Shown piece after piece: positions 22,854-32,583 of a DNA stretch of 64,000 bases. The position numbers were made by a program, and so were the translations under genes. Origin of the DNA: Amanita rubescens (taxonomy: Eukaryota; Basidiomycota; Agaricomycetes; Agaricales; Amanitaceae); contig WION01000205.1 in NCBI GenBank assembly GCA_015039365.1, positions 1 to 64,000 of the forward strand, written 5' to 3'. Under the pieces are notes generated by a model. It saw nothing but the letters and a program-made list of their open reading frames with translations, did no database searches and was not told the DNA's origin. The number at the start of each line of letters is the position of its first letter. The first letter of the stretch is position 1.

Positions 22854-24754
22854 ATGTTCCAACAAGTCCGTCAGCTGCTCGACCTCATCACAAAATCGGT
22901 CAATACTCTGGAGCAAGTATGCCTCGAAAACAACGCTCAACTACCGAGCCTTGATGAACCATTTCACCCCGCTTCTGAAGCATTCCGTGCCAATCCTGTT
23001 GCAGCAGAGGCAGTGATTGTCATCAGCGCCGCTGCGATGCAATTGGATGCCATCGTCTCGCCACCGCGAGCCGTTCTTCACCACGTCGTTGGAGGAGTAC
23101 GTTGCATCCATTTTTAATCGTCATATAAGTAACCGAGCGTGATTAAGCATTGGAAATCAGCTGCTGCCCGGGTGTGCCTAGAAGGGAGCGTGACGGAGAT
23201 CCTCCGCGAGGCGGGCCCAAAAGTTGGTTTTTAATCATGATACGCTTTTGGACTCTCCGCTCAAGCAATTATTCAGGGACTACACGTCAATGATATAGGT
23301 GCTAAGAATGGGTTGGATGCTCAGAAGCTCGGTAAGTGGCGATGCGTTGACGACATCTAAATATCTAACTGTGATTGGGAAACGTCTCGCAGCTTCATGC
23401 CTGAGGGTATTGGCTACACACCATATTTATCGCGAGGTTCGGCCGGATGTTTTTGCGAACAACCGAGTCTCAAGCTTGCTCGATACCTGGAAACCGAGCG
23501 CCGAAATAATTATCAAGTGCGTCCTTCCAGGAGTTGACATTTCAAATTTACCCAGACAGCGTGTAAAGCCCATACCAAAAACATGAAGATACGAATGGAG
23601 TAGCTGCCATTGGGAGCCACTTGTAGGTCAATAACTCATTTTGAAGCCAACATTAACATGGTGCTATCCGACACAAGACTCGATGAGAATTTCAAAGCTT
23701 CTGCATATCTCTGGGAGACCGTTAGCGATCCCAAAACTGCTAAATCTGGCGAACCTAACGAAGCCCCGTTCTCAAGGGCTATTGGGAATGGAAAGACGTT
23801 TTGGCAATGGCTCGAACAGCCTAAGAATGCTTTCATTCAGCACAGGTTCGACATCGCTATGAGCGGTATTCAAGCTCTGACTAGCAATGCGGTCATTTTG
23901 TCGGGTAGCTAATATCGATGTTTATTGTACGCGTGAGAGCTCAACCAAACATAGCGTACGATTGGAACACTCTCCCGCAGAACGCGCTGGTAGTTGACGT
24001 TGGTGGTGGCATCGGAAGTGCTTCTCTAGTCCTCGCGAAAGAATTCCCTAACCTACGCATCGCGATTCAAGATCGTCACTCTGCTGTTGAGAATGGTGTT
24101 GAGGTAGATCTGCCTTGTGTAATCAACGGTTATCGGTTGCTCACCAGCGTATCGTAGATTTGGAACGAAAAACTGCTCGACGTATTGTCTTCTGGTCGAG
24201 TTCAGTTCCAAGGTAAATGTCTTGCGCCAAAAACGATCATCATCATCTGATACAGATGTACAGTACATGATTTCTTCGCTCCTCAACCACCAATGGATGC
24301 ATCTATCTTTTTCTTGAAGAACGTGCTGCATGACTGGTCAGATAAGTATGGTTCAAAGATTTTGAAGCGACTGCGGGACGCGGCCACTCCGCGCTCAAAA
24401 CTTATCTGTCTGGAGCTGATCGTACCGTATGCATGCCATGACACGGAAGAGGATGACAGCGATGGCATTACTGGCTCAGCAAACGCAAAGGCTCAAAAAC
24501 CTTTACTCGCCAATTGGGGCGCCGTGAACGACTCCATCTATCATGCTGACATCGCCGTGTGTTGTTTCCTCCCGGAAATGTTCAAAGCACTCATGTTTTC
24601 GTGACAGCTTATGTCTCTTTGCAACGGAGGCGAACGGTCGATCGGACAATTTGACCAACTCTTTAAAGGTGCTGGATGGAAGATTACCGCCGTGCGTCGG
24701 CAACCTGGCGTCGACCTCACACTCTTTGCGTCCATTGTAGCTGTCCCCATCTGA
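22854..24754 (+). CDS. S-adenosylmethionine-dependent O-methyltransferase 1 (plant/fungal secondary-metabolism type)
   Basis: This protein would transfer a methyl group from SAM to a hydroxyl of an unknown small molecule. About eight exons with short introns are read by comparison with the paralogue at 30157-32050. Exon 1 encodes MFQQVRQLLDLITKSV; its GGA end is followed by GTACGT, and the next exon starts at the AG before CATTGG. Later blocks are NRVSSLLDT (near 23465), a winged-helix/dimerisation-type N-terminal half, and the SAM-binding glycine motif VVDVGGGIGS (near 23990). The distal blocks are FFLKNVLHDWSDKYG (near 24310), ICLELIVPYACHD and the terminal VDLTLFASIVAVPI. No frame-breaking change was found once introns are placed, though one 5' splice site (GTTGGT near 23222) is weak. 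The substrate is unknown. Confidence 0.82.
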
Positions 24755-25111
24755 TCGGGGTCATAGTGGAGGACGCAAGGTCATTTTTTTCACCTCTATT
24801 CGTACCCGTATCGTGTAATACTCCGAAGGCGATAGCGAAGTCAAATATGGATCTAGTAACTATGAATAACCCGATACTTTGATTGCCGAATCTCACCGTG
24901 AACGCGCAGACGTCATAAGATGATCAGACTCTGTCACTGGTACCACGCCCGTAAAGGCATTAGACCCTTTACCCCCAATTAGAGTGCTGCGGATGTTCTT
25001 AACATATGCCTTTTGATTTTGGAATGGTATTGATACTAGGCAAGCAACGACGCGAAGTTACTTTGACGATAAATGCAACAAGTAACCAGGCGGACTCATC
25101 TGGTAAGCCAT

Positions 25112-25507
25112 GGGTTCTCGACAATATCTTGCCCGCATCCTCGGCAGTTGATTGCCGCCGGGCTGATAAGCATCGGAACAGCTCCCGTAGTCCAACATTA
25201 ATTCTGTCAAAAGTCAAGTGCGGTTCATTGGTGAGCCGAATGCAGCTGGATAAACGACGCACGAAAGGCGACGAATACAACGACAGTTCTAGAATGGCTT
25301 GAACAGACCGGGTTCTCGACAATTTCTTGCCCGCATCCTCGGTAGTTGATGGCCGCCGGGCTGATAGGCATCAGAACTGCTCCTGTAGTCCAATATAATT
25401 CTGTTAAAAGTCGAGTGCGGTTCACTGGTGAGCCAAATGCAGCTGGATAAACGACGCACAAAAGGCGACGAATACAACGACAGTTTTAGAATGGCTTGAA
25501 CAGACCG
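25112..25507. repeat. 198-bp direct tandem duplication
   Basis: The segment starting GGGTTCTCGACAAT at 25112 is repeated from 25310 with about 90 percent identity by eye. Both copies end ATGGCTTGAACAGACCG. The unit is 198 bp and divisible by three, but I see no coding signal. The surrounding 24755-25700 region is otherwise blank. Confidence 0.88.
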
Positions 25508-25700
25508 CGCATTACCCATCCTGACAATAATTCTACTCACGATCTCACATGATGGCAAAATAACTTCAGGTCAACTGTCCAGTTGCTTCGTGTGCATTGA
25601 ACACGTCCTTCCAGTTTAGGGAACACTCAATGTTTTAAAAGCTGGTTCTGGATGACTTTTATCCTCAGCACTTTGAACTCAAGAGCTTGCTTAGTATACG

Positions 25701-26367
25701 ATGGCCGAAGCGGTTTACAAGATCCAAAGCGTTCGGACCCAGCATTTCCTCCTTTCTCTTACCATCCTTGGAAAACGCGTCGAGACCTCTGATGGCGATG
25801 ACTTCGGTCATAGTGTATGTATGCCTTACGACGTTATCTTTCACCAACGCTGACAACGTGTCATACCGAAGAACTTTACAATATCCCCTCCTGTTTCCCC
25901 TGCTGTGGCGACTTCCTGTACCATCCGAGGCGAAGACGGGATGTTCATCAGCCCCGGACATTCGAAGAAAGTAAGTCCCATGTTCCATTTTGTGGTGGAC
26001 TCGTATTCTAAATATGATACAAAGGATATCGTATGGGATGGAAGGCGCCATCTTTGGTGGATTGTCCCCACTTTAGTACCTGGTGAATATGAGTGAGCTA
26101 GAAGTAGTTTTTTGGCATTTAGAAATCTGAGACCTGACGTGACGTAGAATTTATCACCCAAATGCGGGACATGGACAAGATTTATACTGGTATCAGAATC
26201 ACCATGAAGAGCCTTTTGTATGTGCTTTTGTTGGCATCCGAGTCGAAAGAACACGTATTCACGTATTCCGTTCAGGTTGGCCTTGCGCCCGGCCATGGCA
26301 TTCCGCAGGCTATCTTCAGACTCACGTAGTTCTCTCCGAGAATTATATGTGTACAATAAGAGACTGA
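25701..26367 (+). CDS. Possible small multi-exon gene, unknown
   Basis: Not recognised. The ATG at 25701 opens MAEAVYKIQSVRTQHFLLSL. A plausible intron begins at GTATGT near 25818. A later exon has GEDGMFISPGHSKK followed by GTAAGT, then DIVWDGRRHLWWIVPTLVP. A final block with a YHPNAGHGQDLYWYQNHHEE-like reading runs to a stop at 26367. The aromatic, short-repeat character could fit a small beta-rich protein. Splice phases do not all agree, and a competing 171-aa minus-strand frame covers the same bases. Treat this as a candidate only. Confidence 0.25.
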
Positions 26368-27481
26368 GATACAGTCGAATTGTCGGTCACTTCTGCCTGG
26401 TAGAATTAAGTACTCGTGTTGTGGACCTAAAAATATAACATTGAATAAATTTGCATCAATGCGAGTTGGTCACGTTGATAGCGCAGATGATACAAGCAAC
26501 GGGTAGCAATTCTTGGTCTGGACTAAGGCTAAGAGCAGTCTCATGATGTGCACGATAATCGACAATCCACAAATTTGTTACTGCGGACCAGCCTGGGAAC
26601 AAGGCGACCAAGACCAAGAAATGGGTTGTGTTCTGCACTCACAATGACAGCCAACTGTTCCCGCATAACAGCTTCTGAAAGACATAGATTCAGGTTGACT
26701 GATGAGCTATCTGAAAATTACAGAAATTATTGATTTCAGGAAACGTTTCAGATGTAAATTCGGAGTACGGCTGAACTGAACTATCTAAGGTCCACAAAAA
26801 TATTGATTGCCAGGGAAAGGCTAGTAGAACTATCATTCATGTATAAATCTGTACCGAGGAATTGAACGAAAAGCAAGGTAACAGGTACCATAGCATAAAG
26901 GCAACCTTCACGTCGGAGCAAGGTAGTAGACAGCCACAGGACGAAACAACTCAGCCCTCTCCCGCTTCTCGCTAAGGAAGATCAACAAATCCAGCTCTGT
27001 ATCCTCCATCTTTGCTTTGGTGGCCTCCCCACCAGCTCCCCGAAAGCTTCACCACCTCTGGCACCACCCCTGTGCAACCACTTGTCAACGAGCTCTTTCG
27101 AACAAAGGGGGTCAAACTCTTGCAGCATGAGCTCCATGTCGTTGAGATCTCTGCCTCTGAATCCTCATCACCGGTGGTCACGGCCGTCTGGCGTTGTTGA
27201 GTGCAGCGAATGGACAGCTTTGGATGCGAGTGAGAGGGAATGTGTGGTGAGTGGAGTAGTTGTGTGATCTGAGGTGAGACAGAAGGGGTTAGATACGGAT
27301 CAGGAAGAAAAGAGACTTCCACGAAGGTATAGTTTTGTAATCGAAGTATTTTTTCAACGCTTGCCACCCAATCATAATGTAGTCACTAATGTTCCCCCTC
27401 GCGACCGGACTAGTGGCGAAGTATCGCCCGCAGAAGATCACCTGACGTAAGAGAAGCACTCCCAGAAATAGAGACTTGGCT
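26368..27481. other. No supported gene
   Basis: Short frames on both strands without motifs. It lies beyond the C-terminus of the AAA-ATPase-like gene (minus strand). A C-terminal nuclease-like domain expected in some relatives of that family was looked for here and not seen. Confidence 0.35.
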
Positions 27482-29278
27482 TCAGCTGTAATGTGGATTG
27501 AGAGCTACCACGTTAGAGAGCGACGTGACTGTATTAGCAATGAGGTATTGCCATTCCGCAGCGACCTCCCCATTTGGTATTCGAAAAGTATATTCAGACT
27601 ATCGAAACATGAGCACGAATGAAAAAAAATGGTTCGAACACATACCACAGCCCGGTCCGAAACGCTCTCGATGGTTAGATAACCAGTAGAATACAGGAGA
27701 CCCCAAAGACCGGAATCAGAGATAGCATCGTAGCTGTGACTGGTCGTAAGCCACTGGACCGAGCCACAGAAAAAAGGGTGGTTAGGCACCTTGAGAAGTT
27801 AACGTGCTCATCCACCACCAATTTCACGCTCTTCTGCGTTAGAAGGAGATCGAGATTGTCACGAAACCCTTGACCAGCGCGCCAAAGGCTTTGCGATAAG
27901 AGAGTGTACCACCCTGTACAGTTTGTCAATTCGGATTTCCTGATTGTTTCATTTATCTTACCAGTTTCGACCCAAAAGTTTGAAATCTTGTTCGATTCTA
28001 ATGCTTTGATGACTGAGTAAGGGTTGTACAGCTTGACAGGTCCAGAATCGTGCGTTGCTATATAACCATCGTAGCGCGGTTGAAGTAACTCAACATTTAA
28101 CTGGAGAAAGAATGTGAATGAATAATGGATAATGGATAATGGATGCGTGAATGGGCCACACACTTGAGTACGGTCATTAGCGCAGAGGATCTCGACTTCT
28201 TTTTCTGTAAATAGGAAAAACTTCGCGTAACGATCATCTTCGGCATGCATTGGAAAATCCTGAGGAAAAATTATAACTGATGATTATAATTCACAGCATT
28301 TTCACATACAATGACATTGTTTAATGATGACGGCCAGCCGGATTTCGCTACTCTGCATATGCCAACCGTCATACTTGCAAACACCGCGTCGTTTCCCTAT
28401 CGAAGGATGTCAATTCACAGTGTCTCAGGCGATGACATTGACAAACCTTCAGCAACGAACCCAATGCGCTAACAAAGAAATGATTGGCCTGACATAACGT
28501 GAGGTAGCTGGAATAGAGGAGAATAACAGAACAGACCATAGTAGCATAGCCATGTTCTATCGCGGAATGCATGGGCAAATCATATTCATCGATAAGGACC
28601 ACAACGTCCTGCTGGTAAACTCTCAGAAGCTCCCGTGAGAGGATCTTTAGTGCATTGCCCCTCCTCTGTTCCAAGGCGCCAGGTCCACGTAACTCCTTGC
28701 AAAAGTTTTGATCCACAAGGTCACTATTTGGAGAGCATAGACTCCCGATTATTTCACGGACCATCATGTCGAATGAGCTCAGCATGGCTTCGAATGTGGG
28801 TCCTTGAACTTCCTTGAACCGATAAGTATGACCGCCTTCGAGACGGAAACAAGCCAATTCACCTTTAAGTCAATATACAAAACGGGATACTGTCGAAAGT
28901 ATTTCGAAACGAGCTCTCCGTGGTCAGTAATGGCCATCCCTGCAAACTGGCTGGTCGTTATGTCTGGAGTGCTTGGATCATGTTTCAGAGGTCGTTGCAG
29001 GAACTCCCTGAAGGGCTCTGCATCAGCAAATGCGGATAGTTGATCAGAAAGACACTCAACCGAATCATCGAGAGTGTATAGCTCTTTCCACATCGTCTCG
29101 GGCGCAGAATGAGGTGGTGACCTCCGCGGTTGCGTAGGAAGGCCTCAATGGCGAGGGATTTATCCACAAACGTGGCATGTTGACGGTCAAATTGAGAAAA
29201 AGAGCAAGGGCCTGAAAAGATCCCCTCTTGAACTACAACGCGGACATCTCCCCCACTGACAATGCGGCGTAGGGACAT
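27482..29278 (-). CDS. AAA-ATPase-like protein of the DUF1703/AAA-ATPase_like family
   Basis: Exons read from 29278 downward. The N-terminus contains FVDKSLAIEAFLRNRGGHHL and the Walker A motif RPRRCGKS. An intron of about 44 nt (GTGTCT...GCAG, near 29050-29005) restores LKPFREFLQRPLKHD. Next come PVLYIDLK, Walker B VVVLIDEYDLP (near 28600), FFVSALGSLLK, GICRVAKSGW, and the characteristic YNPYSVIKAL...FWVETG block (near 28030). The distal part has VKLVVDEHVNF, SDSGLWGLLYSTGYLTI, and RIPNGEVAAEW, ending at TGA 27482. Motif order matches the fungal AAA-ATPase_like proteins, whose biological role is unknown. A C-terminal PD-(D/E)XK-like domain present in some relatives is not visible, so the protein may be truncated. 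Confidence 0.75.
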
Positions 29279-30003
29279 TGAGAGTCAGACTGCTCCTGTC
29301 ACGCCAGGGGAATCGCTTCGACTACCCGAGACGCCAAACAACCAGACTCCTATCCAGCCCCAAGTTTCCCACCGACGATAGCCTTCAAACTCACCCGCAA
29401 GCCCGCGTCATTCGGCGTTCGCTGGAAGACAACCGGATTTTTAATCTGCACGGAACCACTGGCACCGTCCCCGCCATCTTTACCTTTGCCGCAGCATGCC
29501 CGGAGCGCTTTTCCCAAGCGACCTTCGCCTGACTCGTCGTTTGGCATAGAGTCAGGACACAGGCGCCTGAGACGGTGCCCGCCGGTCCTCTGCCGTGCGC
29601 TGCGACATGAAAGTTGAGAGGGTAGGGATAGGACTGTCGTCACTGGTATTCGTCAATGTCTGATCCATCGTGGAAGGCCTCATAGTAGCTCCTAATGGTG
29701 CTGGCAGTTATTACAAATTTGAAATATAGAGATTTAATATCATATTACATTGCCTTAAGCACAATGACAGGACAAGTGAGGTCCATTATATAGTGGAATT
29801 GAATGGTGAGAGAATGCCGGACGTCCGGACTCCGGACCCACTACTGTGCTGACTAATCTGACTCGTAATTAGTAAACAGTAAAACAGCGCTCAGCGCCCA
29901 TTATTGCTCCCTCGTGGCTGCGCCGCAACTGACAGTTGCTGTATACGTATCCATTTAAAGGTACTTTTCCGACCTCCCCCCATGTTCTATTGGCACTAAC
30001 GAA
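29279..30003. other. Intergenic, no supported gene
   Basis: This separates the AAA-ATPase-like gene (minus) from the O-methyltransferase 2 region (plus). A minus frame at 29350-29643 is Gly/Arg-rich and could be an upstream exon of the AAA gene, but nothing supports that. Confidence 0.35.
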
Positions 30004-30050
30004 CATGTTCCAGCAACTCCGTCAGCTCTCTCGGATAAAATCAGTACCAT
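30004..30050 (+). pseudogene. Duplicated 5' fragment of an O-methyltransferase first exon
   Basis: ATGTTCCAGCAACTCCGTCA resembles the first exon start of both methyltransferases (MFQQVRQL). It is followed within 15 codons by unrelated sequence. The preceding phrase CCATTTAAAGGT also recurs at 30109-30120, just upstream of the real start at 30157. This points to a local duplication of promoter plus exon start with a period near 155 bp. Confidence 0.65.
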
Positions 30051-30156
30051 CAGCTTTCAGATTCGGCCTTAATTACCGCTCTAGCAGCTCCATTGGGCCC
30101 ACTCATGGCCATTTAAAGGTGTGATATTTACGACACATCCAATTTTCGTTATCCTA

Positions 30157-32050
30157 ATGAACGCGTTCCAGCAAGTCCGTCAATTGCTAGACCTAGTCAC
30201 AAAGTCTGTCGACGCGCTAGAGCAAGCATGTAACGAAAGCAATGCCCAACTACCCAGCCTCGATGAGCCCTTTCACCCCGCGTCTGAAGCATTCAGGGTC
30301 AATCCGGTTGCAGCAGAGGCCACAGCCGTCATCAGTGCAGCTACGCTGCAATTGAATGCGATCGTGTCGCCACCCCGAAATATTTTGTATCAGGCTGTTG
30401 GTGGAGTAAGCCCATTTATCTTTTATTATTTCGCAAATGACTGAAGGCGAACAAGCATTGGAGGTCAGCCGCTCTCCGTATGTGCCTAGAGGGGAATGTA
30501 ACGGAGATTCTTCGTGAAGCAGGTCCAGAGGTTATTTCGATGATATCACCATTGGAGCTCTCGCTCAACCCATGTTGTAGGGACTACACGTGCACGACAT
30601 TGTAGCCAAGAATAATTTGGATGCACAAAAGCTTGGTAAGACGCGATGCCATTCCGTGATATCGGTATCTTAGACCATTTTCACAGGTTCATGCCTGCGG
30701 TTGCTGGCCACGCACAATATCTATCGGGAAGTGAACCCCGACGTCTTCGCGAATAACAGAGTTTCGAGCTTGCTCGATACTAATAAACCGAGCGCCCAAA
30801 TCATCGCAGAGTATGCGCATGTTGTATTCCCAAATAAATGCCCTAACGCCTATAAAGCCCAGATCACAAGCATGACAATACGAACGGGATCCCGGCCCTG
30901 ATGAGCGATGTGTAAGTAAACCTGCATTTGGAAGTCAACATCAAAATAACTCACAATCCGATTGAAGGCTCGACCTGCACTTCAAAGCTTCTGCATATTT
31001 ATGGGAGAGCGCTAGCGACCCGAAGACTGCTAAATCTGGTGAACCCGCCGACAATCCATTCGGAAGGACAATCGGCAAGGGAAAGTCATACTGGGAGTGG
31101 ATCGAACAACCCGAGAATACTTTCTACCGGCGCAGATTTGACATTGGTATGAGCGGTATCCAAGCTCTGACTAGCAACGCGGCCATTTTGTCAGGTGGGT
31201 CGCGTTGTGTCTATTTTTATGCGTGGGAACTTACCCAGACATAGCATATGACTGGAAATCTCTCCCGCAGGACGCGCTGGTAGTCGATGTCGGGGGTGGT
31301 ATCGGAAGTGCTCCTCTTGCCCTTGCTAGGGATCACTCTAACCTGAAGATCGTAATTCAAGATCGACAGCCTGTCGTTGAGAATGGCATTGCAGTGGGTT
31401 ACCAGTTGTTCGATAGTTTGGGTTACTCACCCATGTTGTAGATTTGGAAGCAGAAACTCCCGGACGCGCTATCATCCGGTCGAGTCCAGTTCCAAGGTAA
31501 GCCAGTACTTGTACCACCACGTCGAACATCATCTGATATGAAAACGAAAACACAGCACACGATTTCCTCACCGCTCAACCCCAAACAAACGCCTCTATTT
31601 ACTTCATAAAGAACGTGTTGCACAACTGGTCGGACAAATATTGCTTGACGATTTTGAAGCAGCTGAGAGATGCAGCTACACCCGACACGAAACTCGTTTG
31701 CTTGGAGCTTATCTTACCGTATGCATGCCACGATGTCGACGACACAGGAAAAGACACTGTCTATGAGTCCATCAAGGCCCAAAAACCCTTATTAGCCAAT
31801 TGGGGCGGTGTGAGCGATTTTATCTATATTGCTGACGTCGGTGTACGTTCTTTCCTCTCGTTTCCTATCATTCCTGGGGCGCTTATATCGATCCGCTTTA
31901 CAGCTGCTGTCCATTTGCAACGCAGGAGAGCGAACGATCGGACAATTTGATCAGCTTTTCAGAAGCGCCGGTTGGAAGATTGTGGCTGTGCGGAGGCAAC
32001 CTGGCGTTGATCTCACTCAGCTTTCGTCTATTATCGCTGTTCCTATTTAA
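30157..32050 (+). CDS. S-adenosylmethionine-dependent O-methyltransferase 2
   Basis: Paralogue of the gene at 22854-24754 with the same exon pattern. It starts MNAFQQVRQLLDLVTKSVDA. The first intron begins GTAAGC after the GGA of VGG. Further blocks are GLHVHDIVAKNNLDAQKL, RLLATHNIYREV, HDNTNGIPALMSD, YLWESASDPKTAKSG (joining at an AG near 30970), and MSGIQALTSNAAILSG. The SAM motif VVDVGGGIGS lies near 31290, followed by FIKNVLHNWSDKY and ICNAGERTIGQFDQLF, ending VDLTQLSSIIAVPI at TAA 32048-32050. No disruption was seen when introns are placed as in the paralogue. The substrate is unknown. Confidence 0.83.
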
Positions 32051-32583
32051 CCAAGTGATTACTAGTACTTTTTTGCATTTGTATCGGTTTGTGTACAACA
32101 GAATCAATCAGTTATATCATTAAGTAAACTGGTTCGACGGTGTGATGTTGCCTGTAGCTACGCTACTAACTTAAGGGCATCATTAGACGGCAAATCTTTC
32201 GCGGCGACGACAAGAGGTGGGGCAGCCCATTTGATACCTCAGGCCAAAATGGAGTATGCTCATAATATTAAGAATGGCATACTCCCATCGTGACGAACGG
32301 CCCGGACAACATCACTACTGCTGAATGCCGTCCCCTACAACTGGCATATAATGCATCATCATACATCATATATATCACTGCCCTGATTGTATGGTCACTT
32401 TAATTAGCGGATGGAGGAACGACGAGGGACACAAAGGAGCAGGGGAGTGTACAGTTTGTGCGGGAACATGCCTACGGCATCATAAACGAGGAGAAGACAA
32501 GTGGCTGCCGCTTTACAAGTGAACAATGGAATATTTATTATTACAGACGACAATGCTTACACGTTGATGGAACGAATAGATTC
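32051..32583. other. Intergenic between converging genes
   Basis: No gene seen. ACTCCCATCGTGACGAACG near 32281 resembles ACTCCTATCGTGACGAACG at about 38119. This may be a chance short match or a dispersed repeat remnant. Confidence 0.3.

Noticed and set aside
29000..29060. Frameshift in the AAA-ATPase-like gene
   Set aside because: A 44-nt intron (GTGTCT...GCAG) joins the two frames in phase, so no mutation needs to be assumed, although the donor site is weak.
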